Shown piece after piece: positions 46,387 to 56,796 of a stretch of 64,000 nucleotides of DNA. Positions within the stretch are counted from its first letter, which is position 1, and the number at the start of each line of letters is the position of its first letter. The notes under the pieces are model-generated. The model was not told the origin of the DNA. It saw nothing but the letters and a program-made list of their open reading frames with translations, and searched no databases. Origin of the DNA: Microstegium vimineum (Eukaryota > Streptophyta > Magnoliopsida > Poales > Poaceae); the NCBI GenBank assembly GCA_022036555.1, contig CM039141.1, positions 717,773-781,772 on the forward strand, read 5' to 3'. Made by a program: the position numbers and the translations under genes.

Positions 46387-49300
46387 GACCTCCCTCGGAA
46401 TGCCTGGCATATCCGAGGGACTCCATGCGAACACGTCGGCATTCGCACGGAGAAAGTCGACGAGCACTGCTTCCTATTTGGGCTCGAGGGTGGCGCTGAT
46501 CGTCAGCGCCTTCCCATCCGCGAGGCCGGGGTCGAGCGGGACGGTCTTCGTGTCTTCCGCCGGCTTGAAGTTGCCAGCGTGTCGCTTGGGGTCGGGGATC
46601 TCTCCAGACAAGTCGTCGAGGGCCGCGAGGATAGCCGAATCCTCACGGGCCTCGGCTTTTTCCACGCACTCGACGTCGCAGTCGTATGCGTGCTCGTAGA
46701 GGGTGTCGACGGTGATGACCCCCGAGGGCCCCGGCATCTTGAGCTTGAGGTAGGTGGAGTTCGGGACCGCCATGAACTTGGCGTATCCCGGTCTACCGAT
46801 GATGGCGTGGTAGGTGCCTCGCCACGCGACCACCTCGAAGGTCAGCTCTTCCTTTCGGAAGTTCGAGGGGACGCCGAAACAGACCGATAGCTTGATGCGG
46901 ACGATCGGGAGTGCCTTCTTCCCCGGGACGATCCCGTGGAACCACCCCGCGCTGGGCAGGAGCATGGTCCTCGGGATCGCCAGGAGGTCGAGGGTCTCGG
47001 CATAGATGATGTTGAGGCTGCTCCCCCCCATCCATGAGCACCTTGGTGAGGCGGGTGTTGAGGATGATCGGGCCGACGACGAGCGGGTAAGCCCCTGCGT
47101 TGGGGATGTGCTCGGGGTGGTCGTCCTGATCAAAGGTGATCGGCGTATGGGACCAGTCGGGGTACCGCGGGGCCTGGGCCCGAACGGAAAAAACTTCTCG
47201 ACGCTCCCTCTTGCGCTGGCGTGTGGTGAGGCGAGTCGAGGGTCCCCCGTAAATCATGTAGCAGTCGTGGATTTCGGGGAAGCCTCCTTTCTTGACATCG
47301 CCCCTGACGTGGGCGTCACAGGGCGGGTCTTCTTCGCCGTCATCTCTCCTGAAGCCAGGAGGGACGAAGTGCTTTCGGAGCATGCGGCAGTCCTCGAGGC
47401 GGTGGTTGGCCGGCCCCATATGATAGGGGCAAGGCTCCTTCAGCATCTTATCGAAGACGCCCCCGTCGGGAGGGCGCCCTCGAGGCTTCTTCTTGTCTGC
47501 CGCAGCGACAAGGTCATCGGGCTCGTCGTCGTGCTCGACGTTGGGCTCGACGTTGCGTCGGCCTGGTTGGTTCTTCTTCTTCTTCTTCCGGCCGCCGTTG
47601 CCATCGTTGTTCCTTCTGGGCCCATTGTTTCTCTTGGGCCCATCGTCCGAGCCCCCGGGCTCATCCGCCTTGCCCTTCCCCTTCCCTGGGGGAATTTGGA
47701 AGAATGCGCCAACGGCCTCTTCGCCAGCTGCGTAGTTGGCGATGACGTCCATGAGCTCGTTGGCGGTCTTAGGGGTGTTTCGCCCTAGCTCCTGCACCAA
47801 CTCTTTGCAGGTTGTCCCGGCGATGAACGTCGTGATGACCTCGTGGTCGGAGATGTGGGTCAGTGCGGTGCGCTGCTTCGAGAATCGGCGGGTGAAGGCG
47901 CGGAGGGTCTCCCCTGGCTTCTGCTTGCAGCTGCGATGGTCCCGGGGGTTGCCCGGCCGCTCGTAGGTGCCCTTGAAGTTGCCCTCGAAGATCCGGACCA
48001 GGTCGGACCAGTCCTGGATCAAGTCCGAGGGTAGCTCCTCGAGCCACCTTCGAGCGGTGTCAGAGAGGAACAGTAGGAGTTGCCAAATGATGACGTGGTC
48101 ATTGTCGGCTCCACCCAGCTGGCATGTCAGCCTGAAGTCGGCAAGCCAGAGCTCTGGCTTGGTTTCGCCGTTGTACTTGACCAGGCTGGTGGGTGGACAG
48201 AAACGTACGGGCAGGGAGGCCCGCCGGATGGTTCTACCGAAGACTCGGGGCCCCGGCGGCTCCGGAGACCGACATCGGTCTTCGTCGCTGTCGTAGCGCC
48301 CACCTCGGTGAGCGCTGTAGCCTCGAGCCTCGGCGTCGCCGTACCGACGTCGATTGTTCACCCGAGGGGGGAGGTCGTCGACGAGGCATTCCTGAACCGG
48401 TCGTCGCTCGACCTGGCCCTAGGGCGCCTTGTTCTGGTGGACGGAGACCTCCCAATTTTGTCGAGGGGGCGCTGCTTGTCGCTCAGAGGCAGCCCCTCGA
48501 CGCCTCGAGGCTGAGCTCTCCGCCTGCTGTACGGCCGCAGTTTGGAGAAGCCCCTGGATTTCGTTCCTGATACGCCGTGCCTGGGGGGTCGATGGCGTCG
48601 GCATGTCACGGAGCAGCATCGCGGCTGCTACGACATTCTGGCTGGCGCGGTTGAAGACTCGGGGTTCGACATTCCCCTCCTCGGCGATCTGCCGGTGGAC
48701 TTCCCAGGCCCGCTCGCGAGCTCCTCCACCCTGAGGACTCCCTCGATCCCGCTCGAGGGCGTGTTCGAGCTGCTGAAGACGCAGGCGCTCCTCCTCGAGC
48801 TTGCTGAGAAGCTCTCGAACCTGTGTAATTTGGACGTCGGGGGGTGGATCGGCTCTATCAGGACTTGGGGGGATGGCATCTCGAGCTGGCATGGCGTTGG
48901 CCCCCCTCCTTCTTCGGTGGCCGCGGTGTCGTCGACGTCGTCCTGCGGATCGGCTTGTTCGTCGAGGTGGAAGCACTCCCGGGTGGAGTTGTAACTCTCG
49001 TCGGGAGAGTCTGAGTCGGGGTCGACGTGGTAGAAGTGGGGGAAGGACCCCGTGCGATCCTCCGTCAGGCGGCGCCGTAACGTGCCCCATGTACGGGGTA
49101 GTCCTGGCTCGTCTGGTGAAGAGGTGGTGACGGGGTTGGACGTCGCACGCGGCGGAGTCGCTGGAGACCCTCTACGTGCTTGTATCTGCAGACCTGCGAG
49201 GCCAGAGCAGAGTCTGGCGCTGTTGTGGAGCCCGTATGGGAACGGGTCACGTGGTGGTGATGGGGTTGAGGGTGTCGGAGAGGCCGCGGGGACCTCCGGT

Positions 49301-49632
49301 GATGACGATGTGGCAGAGCATGGGTCAAACAGACTCCTAGGGGAAGGGCCCGCATCACCTGCTGGGACCGGGGAAACGGCGTCCGGCACCTCGGAATCCG
49401 CATGACGACGAGCGCGTCGGAGCCGCTGACGCCTCCTCCTGATCGCAGGCCAGAGGCGCAAGCGGAGGGGTCGTCGTCTGACCCTTGCTGTCCCCGGCGT
49501 AGCGGTGCCACCGGCGTCTAGGCCGCGGGTGGAGGGAAAGACTATGAAGTCGCCCTGGTCCGTGGATACGAACCCTAGGCTACCGAACCAGACGACGGCG
49601 GTGGATGGAAACGGCGGGATGGAAGAATCCAT
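46382..49632 (-). pseudogene. Element A gag-protease and start of RT
   Basis: From ATG 49632 (MDSSIPPFPSTAVVWFG) the frame runs through a Pro/Ser/Arg-rich region. It shifts near 48840 into a Glu/Arg helix-rich part (RELLSKLEEERLRLQQLEH..., FNRASQNVVAAAMLLRD). After TAG at 48419-48421 it continues in the same frame through the gag core (LFLSDTARRWLEELP..., TLRAFTRRFSKQRT) and a knuckle (CPYHMGPANHRLEDC). The protease motif is broken by an extra G in a G run at 47023-47029, right after Met-Asp-Gly-Gly. The next frame (SSLNIIYAETLDLL, then VAWRGTYHAIIGRPGYAKF) continues to ANADVFAWSPSDMPGIP of RT, where E1 begins. The product would be non-functional. Confidence 0.87.
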
Positions 49633-49669
49633 CTGAGAGAGTAGTTCGGAGTTGATCGACACGCAATTC

Positions 49670-49687
49670 CCCCTACCTGGCGCGCCA
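49670..49687 (-). promoter_or_regulatory. Element A primer-binding site
   Basis: On the minus strand TGGCGCGCCAGGTAGGGG starts two bases after the 5' LTR. The position and the initial TGG fit a tRNA-primed site. The tRNA was not identified. Confidence 0.75.
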
Positions 49688-49689
49688 AC

Positions 49690-51016
49690 TGTCGGTGTCA
49701 TGACCCGGGGGTCAAGACCACCAACAGGTAAATTTGTATATCGCGTGCTCCCTCTCTCAGACGTGATGCAAGATGGACACAAGGTTTATCCTGGTTCGGG
49801 CAAGGAAGGCCCTACGTCCAGCGGGGGAGGATGACTTGTATTATCTCGCACCCAAAACGTGCTCGTACAGGGGGGTACAAGCTGTGTTACACGGAGTTGG
49901 CCACCCGAGGGGTCGATCGAGTGGCGGGGTGTGTGGAGTGTGGAGGTCAGAGCTGAAGTTCGATGAGTGATCCAATCGTCCGAATCTCCCCCCTTTTATT
50001 CTACCTCGGCATCCCCTTTTATAGACCAAGGGGAAGTCCGAGGGTACAGGGTCCTAACTGTAGAAGTATGGGCGGCGTGTCCGAGGCACAGTGTTAGCGG
50101 AGAGACGTTGAGCACTGTGGCGGCATGGCCTTCCCGTCCTTCTGGCGTCTCCGGTCGTGGTGGCAGTAGAAGTCGCCGCAGCATGGCGTCCGCAGGCGGG
50201 CACGAATCCCACGGCTGAAGCGGGACGGGGCGGATGGGACGGCTTCCATACTGGAGTTGTTGGAGAGAGGGGTCGAGCCCCCCGGTCGAGGGAGGGCTCG
50301 AGCCCTGCGTGGCTCTGTCGCGTTCCCGAAGTCGTCGTCGAGGGTCGCACTGTTCACTTTCCAAGGGGTACTGCTAGAGTCCGTGGCGACAGTGGCGGCA
50401 CAGTTGACAGGAATCGGGGACTTGACGGGGAGTCGGCGGATTTGACAGCGGACGCGGACGCCCATGTCGTTAGGTGTGTTCACTTTAACCCATGCAGGGA
50501 GCAGTTGGGTTAATCGAGCCTCTCGCCGGGGGTCGTCCGTTCGACCCCTGGTCGAGGTAGAGGTCGGAGTAGAGACGGGGTCGAGGTAGAGGTCGGGGGG
50601 TCGTTCGTTCGACCCCTCGTCTGTCCTTCGTTCGTTGATGTAGGAGCCGGGGGGTCGAACGCTCGCCCTCTCGGTCCGTCATTTATCGTCGAGGTGGAGC
50701 CGGGGGGTCGTTCGCTCGCCCCCTCGGTCCGTCATTCGGCGTCGAGGTGGAGCCGGGGGGCCGTTCGCTCGCCCCCTCGGTCCGTCATTCGGCGTCGAGG
50801 TGGAGCCGGGGGGTCGTTCGCTCGCCCCCTCGGTCCGTCATTTTTCGTCGAAGTGGGCCGGCCCGCGACTCGTCGCCACAGTCGGTGTAGGGGGGCCTTC
50901 GAGTGATGGGCCGCGCCTTACCGAGTAGTGGGCTGGTCCCTGTCTTGAAACTGGTTGCTATGTTCAGCGTTAACTTATCGAAGGGTTTAGGGTACCCCAT
51001 ACCTTCGTACCCGACA
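49690..51016 (-). repeat. Element A 5' LTR (right in window)
   Basis: 1327 bp. In window orientation it begins TGTCGG and ends CCGACA, a proper inverted TG...CA end. It carries the 53-bp repeats and a TATA box on the minus strand. It is adjacent to the primer-binding site, so it is the promoter LTR. Confidence 0.94.
50016..50024 (-). promoter_or_regulatory. TATA box of the element A 5' LTR
   Basis: Minus strand CTATAAAAG, in context TTGGTCTATAAAAGGGG. Transcription would run leftward into gag. Confidence 0.7.
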
Positions 51017-51021
51017 TGACT
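51017..51021. repeat. Target-site duplication of element A, right copy (TGACT)
   Basis: Matches 11672-11676. Confidence 0.95.
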
Positions 51022-51533
51022 AATGTTAATATTTTATTACTACTTAAATATACTAGAAAAACTCTACTATCTTGGTAGTATTTGACCCGTTTATTTTTAG
51101 GTGGGTCGATCCAAAAGGTTAAACTAAAACCCGACGTATTAGAGTCCAGGCAGATGTCATATGAGTAGAGTCTACGTACGCATATTTATAAAGAATAATT
51201 AGTGTACGTGCATATCAAACATTTGCTTCTGTTCTTATGTAATTAAAAAACAATCAATTACTCTTAATTATAACGGGGATACAGATACGTATGTTAATAC
51301 ACCCGAGCAACTTTATTGTAACAAGCATGTATATATGTATTGCAACTTATTATATTACATTATTATTACAAGGTGCATACATACATACATACAGATGCAA
51401 CGTACGTATACATGACCATGCACACATGCTGACATACACATGCATAGTATATGTATGTATGCGAGCGCGGTAGCTGCGGACGATCGATGGACGCCATCGC
51501 CATGGATGATCTCCGATCAGTTAATTCGTTCGT
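51022..51533. other. 3' flank of the one-domain lectin gene
   Basis: AT-rich DNA with short ATAC runs. On the minus strand an AATAAT-type signal near 51345-51363 could serve polyadenylation of the lectin gene, about 175 bp after its stop. No other gene is visible. Confidence 0.5.
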
Positions 51534-52148
51534 TCAGTAGTAGGGCTGGATCTTCCAGCGCTGGTTGTCGCCCTCGCACCACTTCCAGAGCACGACGTCG
51601 GTGCCGTCGCGGACGCCGCCGTGCCACTTGTCGCCGTTGAGGGCGTCGAAGTTGAGGTAGATGTTGTTGACCATGCGGATGCATCGGAATCCGTTGCCGA
51701 CGTCGCGGCTCTCGGTCCAGAGCACGGACTCGTCCAAAAAGTCCGGGTTGTAGGGCACCAGGCGCACCGGGTGGGACTGACCCAGCGAGTGCTTGATGGC
51801 CTCCCCGGTGGCCTTGTTCACCAGCGCGAACGCCGGGTAACCCTCCTCGTCCTTGATGCTCGTGCTCCACCGCATGTCCTTGATCCAGTGCTGGTACTCG
51901 TCCTTGGGGTTCGCCGGCGCCAGCACCACCTTCCCGTCGCGGACCGTCATGGCGTAGTTGGGGTTGGCGCGGCAGTACACCTTCACGGTCGGCTGCGGCG
52001 GCAGCGGCCGCCCGCACCCGTTGCCCTCGATGTTCACCTGCGACATCCCGTACGGCACCGGAGGAGCGTACCCCGGCGTCGCGATGCCGCCGCCGCCGTA
52101 CCCGCCGTAGCGCTGGTGGTCACGGCCGCCGTAGTATCCGCCGTCCAT
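51534..52148 (-). CDS. One-domain EUL lectin (r40-like), intronless
   Basis: The frame from ATG 52148 gives 204 residues ending KIQPYY. The upstream in-frame Met at 52211 was rejected because the ATG at 52148 lies about 90 bp after a TATA box and starts the Gly/Tyr-rich leader MDGGYYGGRDHQRYGGYGGGG. Residues 55-204 form one Euonymus lectin (EUL) domain: VKVYCRANPNYAMTVRDGKV, PANPKDEYQHWIKDM, FALVNKATGEAIKHSLGQSH, ESVLWTESRDVGNGFRCIRM, and the closing DNQRWKI of the beta-trefoil QxW type. EUL proteins are nucleocytoplasmic carbohydrate-binding proteins, often induced by ABA, salt or drought in rice; that role is family knowledge. No intron interrupts the domain, unlike the two neighbours. The nearest alternative is another ricin-B-like fold, but the match to EUL is clear. 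Confidence 0.92.
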   Translation of the reverse strand: MDGGYYGGRDHQRYGGYGGGGIATPGYAPPVPYGMSQVNIEGNGCGRPLPPQPTVKVYCRANPNYAMTVRDGKVVLAPANPKDEYQHWIKDMRWSTSIKDEEGYPAFALVNKATGEAIKHSLGQSHPVRLVPYNPDFLDESVLWTESRDVGNGFRCIRMVNNIYLNFDALNGDKWHGGVRDGTDVVLWKWCEGDNQRWKIQPYY

Positions 52149-52236
52149 GATCGATCGATGATACCTGATGACTGCTTCTCTGATCGATGTGGCGCTGACA
52201 CAGATGCACAATGCATGGCGACGGCCGGGCCGCCGG

Positions 52237-52244
52237 ATTTATAG
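52237..52244 (-). promoter_or_regulatory. TATA box of the one-domain lectin gene
   Basis: Minus strand CTATAAAT about 90 bp before the ATG at 52148. Confidence 0.65.
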
Positions 52245-52289
52245 GGCACTGCACCACTGCCGGATGCTCCCGGCGGTCCCACCGGTGGT

Positions 52290-53661
52290 GCATTAGCATC
52301 ACGCCACGCTGCGCGAGGTAGTGGTGGATCCAGATGGGTGCGTGCATGGGCAGGGCAGCAAGGAGAAGGACGATGCCATGCGGCACTAGCCGGAGGGGAA
52401 AAGTGATTCGGTTTCTAGTCGTTTTGGGAAGAAGAATCATGCAGCTATTGTATATTATTGTACAGTATATACAACATTTAATTTCTCCAAAAAAATATTT
52501 AATTCTCAACTCTCTAGGAGACAGAAAATTTCAGGTTTGATCAAATCTATGTGAAAGATTACAAATATTATGATTCATATTGATTATTATGAAATGTTTT
52601 TTTTAGTGAATGTACCTAGAATTGTACATTTTTTTTTTTGACAGAGCGAGTATAAATCGTACGTGGCAAGATGAGCAATCGTCGGAAGCAGAGTGTATAG
52701 CTGGCCGAGAATCTTAGCAATTCGATCTACTGCGTCGCGTGTAAGCAGAAAATAAAAAAACGAATCACAGAAAGGAAAATGGCAGCATATATTTCTTTTC
52801 CTAAAAAAACAAGGAAAAAAAATGGAAGGATGACAATAAAAAGGGGCAGGATCGGAGGCATCTAATTGGAACATGGAATTGCGATGCTTCGTTTTATATC
52901 GAATCTGTGCCTGTTTATATAGTGTTTATTTACGTGCCTTCTCGATGCTCTTCCTAATTCCTCGTGCTTATCATGTTTGGCTGCTGGCAAAGTTGCAATT
53001 CTACCGTTGTGTTGCGCCATTCACCAGGGCACGGACAGGTGAACGAAGGGGAAAAAAAAAGGAAAGGGCCGGAACGCACAGGGCCTATATCAGAGTAAGA
53101 AGGCCCTATTGGGTTCAATTCGTCGCACCGCCAAAATTTGGCCCAGTATGATGAAAGCCTAGTTTCCAGTTCAGGACTTTTGCACGTGATTTGAGGTCAA
53201 TGCATCGGCATCCAACAAGGTCTCACGATTATTTGTTCAAAAACTTAAAGTCTATCTCATACATGGATGATGGCTCAAGTCAATCCTCCGGAGGGAGAGT
53301 AAAGGAGAGTAGAATGAGTCTGGTTTTCGTCCCTACCTCCTCTACCTCTCAAATAAACATAGCAATTTCTCTTGGGAACTATTGGAGATGCTCTTAGTGG
53401 ATTATTTAAAATCATACTTTAAATTAGTTTTTATATATTAGTAATAGAAATATAAGTAGGTAATTTAGAAGCATACATAGAAACATTTTATTAAGGTATT
53501 TTACGTGCAAATAATCAATAACTTAGGTGCAAATTTAAAGGATTGCATAGGTACCTTTTGGGTGCGATAAAAATTTGCAGATTCCATTATCCCATACTAT
53601 CCATGTGTTCATTGGATTATGGGACTACAAGAATCTCTGTATTAAAATGCTCTAAAATCTA
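52290..53661. other. Upstream intergenic DNA, nothing recognised
   Basis: It contains the upstream region of the one-domain lectin gene, then AT-rich DNA with poly-A and poly-T runs (for example near 52628 and 52806). No coding frame or defined repeat end was recognised. Confidence 0.5.
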
Positions 53662-53809
53662 CTCACTTTTCGTTTCAAATTATAAGTCGTTTGATTTTTC
53701 TAGACTAGTAAAGACCATGTATCTATACATATAGTATATATCTAGATGCACAACAAAAATCATCTATCTAGAAACATAAAAAAAAACTTATAATTTGAGA
53801 TGGAGGGAG
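53662..53809. mobile_element. Short Stowaway MITE, 148 bp
   Basis: Starts CTCACTTTTCGTTTCAAATT and ends AATTTGAGATGGAGGGAG, with TA on both sides (53660-53661 and 53810-53811). The first bases of the left end are diverged. Confidence 0.75.
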
Positions 53810-53926
53810 TAGCATTCCTTTATGGCATTTTGGATGGTTTTATCACGTGGGGACAAGTGCAATGTTTTGGTTTATTTGGTTGAGTATGAATGGTGAGTTT
53901 TTGCTATGAAAGTTTTGTCTTTTTCT

Positions 53927-54285
53927 TTTTTATTTATTTAGGTTGAATCTTCGAAAAATTATAATAAATGACAGAAAAATATAAAATATAAAATCTAATT
54001 TTATTAGACTCCACATGAGTATATCTATACAATGAACATATAGTATGATATGCTTTAGTCCAACAAAATAATTATAGAAGCAGTAGCTATAATTATTTTA
54101 ATTAATTACATAAAAGCATAGATCTAAAGGTACAATAAAACTTTGTACTAAAGCATGTCATATTATATGTTCACTCTATAGATCTACTTATGTGGAGTCC
54201 AACAAAATTGGATTTTTCATTTTATAATTTTTTTGTGATTTACTATGATCTTTTAAATATTTAGTCCAAATAAATAAAAAAACAA
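53927..54285. mobile_element. Foldback element with arms of about 135 bp
   Basis: The left arm (about 53927-54060) and right arm (about 54148-54285) are inverted copies; for example ATCTAATTTTATTAGACTCC against GGAGTCCAACAAAATTGGAT. A spacer of about 88 bp separates them, so a single strand can form a long hairpin. A related right arm lies at 59270-59395. Superfamily not assigned. Confidence 0.75.
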
Positions 54286-54310
54286 AGCAATTGTTATTGT
54301 CATCACTATA

Positions 54311-54480
54311 GTTGGGATCAGGATAAAACCTCAACAATAGTTTAGGGACGTAAATGACCGTTTTCAAAGTTTAGGACCGGGATGAAACCTCAACAATAAT
54401 TTAGAGGCCTAAATTACTATTTTAATAGTTTAAGAACCGGAATGAAACCTCAGTAATAGTTTAGAGGTCGGTCATGTAAT
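54311..54480. repeat. Three diverged copies of a ~60-bp tandem repeat
   Basis: Each unit reads roughly GG(A)TGAAACCTCAACAATA then GTTTAGAGG(C/T)C. The units sit directly beside the foldback element and may belong to it. Confidence 0.65.
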
Positions 54481-55030
54481 TTACTCTATTTAGGGATATT
54501 TAGGGACTAGGGAGTATCATTCACGAAGCACAGGAAAAGGTTTGTTCGATTCGATTCACATGTCCATTCGGCTGGGCCTGACTGGTGTTCAGATCAGGCC
54601 TCCAGGTGATGAAGTGAAGGACAGAACCTTGCCAGACATGAAAGCCCAGCTTTATAATAACCTAAGAAGAACACCAAGGCCCAGTTGTACAGGGCAAACG
54701 CATCCTATGATTTCGTCACTGAGTACCAACGCTACTAATTTTATCTTCCGCGATGAAAAAATACCCTAGAAAATAAAAGGAACGAAAGACTATAGGCTAT
54801 ACACTAATATGTATATCAGTAGCATATCCTTGTAGTCCATGTCTTTCCTTTTTTGGTAATATAAAACTTGTGAAATCTAAATGGATTAATTTCAAGAAAC
54901 AGCAGAAGATTTGCCTCTTTTTTTGGTACTGTACTAATGGTGTGCCACCAGGCCGGATAAAAGACAGAGTAGGCATTTTTGTCCAGATCACACGGCAGTA
55001 AAACGGAATGCAGGTGAAGCAAAGCAAGCC
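54481..55030. other. Intergenic DNA downstream of the two-domain lectin gene
   Basis: No gene or defined repeat recognised. On the minus strand, AATGAA-type signals near 55030-55045 could end the lectin transcript. Confidence 0.45.
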
Positions 55031-55380
55031 AATGATTCATTCATTCAGTAGAAGAAAGGAGATGAAATCTCATCTCATAGAGTTCATTCAGAGTACTCGT
55101 ACATCAGAAATTCAGAATGCAGCAGCTTATGGCCCGGCCCTTCTCCTGACTCTGTCTCTCCCCTTCCTCTCAAGCAGGCTGACAATGGTTGGAACACTAC
55201 TAGCCACACAGTGACTGACTGTCTGTCTGACGAAAACACCACTCGGAAATTGAAGTCCGCGATGCATCGCTATCGCTAGCTATTGCACCCGGTCTCTTTT
55301 ATTTGGGGATCGCCGCAGCCAGTAGAATTATTATTAGGTAGGAATAGCAGCTAGTTGGTTCCTGAGGTGGTGTCCTTCGT

Positions 55381-56353
55381 CTCTGCAAACGCAAGCAAAA
55401 CAACAATTTCAAAGGATGTAAGGGCAGGCCATCAATGCTGGTTGTCCGTGTACTGTTGTACAGTAGGTGGAAGAGGAAGAGGGGGACACAGTACTACTTA
55501 CACCATGGGAGGATCTTCCAGCGCTGGTTGTCTCCCTTGGCCCACTCCCAGAGCACGATCTCGGTGCCGTCGTGGACGCCGCCGTGGGCCTTGTCGCCGT
55601 GGAAGGCGTCGAAGTTGAGGTAGATGTTGTTGACCATGCGGACGCAGCGGAAGCCATCGCCGACGTCGCGGCTCTCGGTCCAGAGCACCGACTCGTCCTG
55701 GTACTCCGGGTTGTAGGGCACCAGCTTCACGGGGTGGCCCTGCCCCGTGGAGTGCTTGAGCGCCTCGCCGGTGACCTTGTTGACGAGCGCGAAGGCCGGG
55801 TACCCTTCCTCGTCCCTTACCCGGGCGCTGTGCCGCATGTCCTTGATCCAGTGCTGGTACTCGTCCCGCGGGTTGGTGGGCGCCAGGCACGCCGTCCCGT
55901 TGCGCACCGTCAGGCAGTAGTCCTGGCCGCCGGCCTTGCAGAAGACTCGCACGGGGTGCACGCCGGCGTGCGCGACGTTCGCCTCGGGGCCCCACGGCAG
56001 GATCTTCCAGCTCTGGTTCTCGCCCTTGGCCCACTCCCAGAGGACGACGCCGGTGCCGTCGTGCACGCCGCCGTGGTCCTTGTCGCCGTGGAACGCGTCG
56101 AAGTTGAGGCGGGTGTTGTTCACCATGCGGATGCAGCGGAAACCCTTCCCCACGTCCTTGCTCTCCGTCCACAGCACCGACGCGTCCTCCTGCTCCGGGT
56201 GGAAAGGAGCCAGCTTCACCTGCATGCAGCAGCCATGGATCGATCGATCGATTCATCAGCTAGCCTAGCCATGGATGATCGTTCGATCGACGAACGCAGC
56301 ACACACACACACACACACATCTAGAACACTAGCTCACCGGGTGGGACTGAACG

Positions 56354-56387
<34 letters not shown>

Positions 56388-56692
56388 CTAGAACACTAGC
56401 TCACCGGGTGGGACTGGCCTAGGGAGTGCTTGATGGCGAGCCCCGTGGCCTTGTTGACGAGCGCGAACGCCGGCATGCCCTCCTCGTCCTTCACCCGGGT
56501 GCTGAAGCGCATGTCCTTGTACCAGTGCTGGTGCTCGTCCTTGGGGTTGGTCGGCGCCAGCACCACGCCGCCGTCGCGGACCGCCAGGCAGTAGTTCTCG
56601 TTGGCGCGGCAGAAGATCTTGAACACCTGGTTCGGCCCCGACGCCGGGGGAGCTGCCTGGTTGCTGTGGTGGTGGTGCCCGAAGAACGACAT
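55381..56692 (-). CDS. Two-domain EUL lectin (r40-like), three exons, split stop codon
   Basis: Exons 56405-56692, 55502-56219 and one starting at 55382. Exon 1 begins MSFFGHHHHSNQAAPP and runs through the first half of EUL domain 1 to HSLGQSHP. Exon 2 starts VKLAPFHPEQ, completes domain 1 (GENQSWKILPW), a short linker (GPEANVAHAGVHP), and all of domain 2 (VRVFCKAGGQDYCLTV to DNQRWKILPW). The donor GTAAGT at 55501 follows a lone T. The acceptor ...TTTGCAG before 55382 supplies AG, so splicing creates TAG and a 335-residue protein. Unspliced reading would add Cys-Lys and stop. The third exon otherwise holds 3' UTR. Two-domain EUL proteins such as rice r40c1 are stress-responsive, non-secreted lectins by family knowledge. 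No signal peptide is seen. A TATA box lies about 100 bp upstream. Confidence 0.92.
56293..56415. repeat. Tandem duplication with AC repeats, copying the splice donor
   Basis: A unit of about 60-67 bp, AACGCAGC(AC)n then ATCTAGAACACTAGCTCACC and GGGTGGGACTG, occurs twice. On the gene strand this copies the end of exon 1 with its GTGAGC donor. Two identical donor contexts therefore lie 67 bp apart (intron starts 56404 and 56337). The AC tracts differ in length. Confidence 0.92.
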
Positions 56693-56788
56693 CCTCTCCT
56701 TTCTCTCCGGTACCGGTGCTCAACCTGCCTGCCTGTGTGGTGACTTGTGTCGACGGTGGTGCGAGGAGAGGCGCTGCCCGCCGCCGCG

Positions 56789-56796
56789 TTTTATAG
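56789..56796 (-). promoter_or_regulatory. TATA box of the two-domain lectin gene
   Basis: Minus strand CTATAAAA about 100 bp before the ATG at 56692. Confidence 0.65.

Larger units (their letters stand above)
11677..51016 (-). mobile_element. Element A: Ty3/Gypsy Tat-lineage LTR retrotransposon
   Basis: Two LTRs of about 1.33 kb (11677-13014 and 49690-51016) flank a minus-strand gag-pro-pol, with a primer-binding site next to the right LTR and a purine tract next to the left one. A perfect 5-bp duplication (TGACT) brackets the element. The 23.3-kb E1/E2 composite lies within the RT region; without it A is about 16 kb. Two RNase H-like regions between RT and integrase, and an antisense spliced gene downstream of pol, point to the Tat lineage (RIRE2-like from memory, not checked). 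The two LTRs differ at roughly 25-30 positions by eye (about 2%), more than the LTR pairs of E1 or E2, which fits the nesting order. Confidence 0.93.

Noticed and set aside
46291..46890. 199-codon plus-strand frame opposite the protease/RT region of element A
   Set aside because: It spans the E1/A junction and is the complement of the pol frame.
51621..52244. 207-codon plus-strand frame over the one-domain lectin
   Set aside because: Antisense shadow of the lectin gene. No promoter or family match.
53170..53400. Possible MITE ending in GAGATGCTCTTAG
   Set aside because: The candidate left end matches too weakly to support a boundary.
55467..56324. 285-codon plus-strand frame rich in Val, Leu, Asp and Glu
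   Set aside because: It is the antisense shadow of the two-domain lectin exon, a common effect in GC-rich grass genes.
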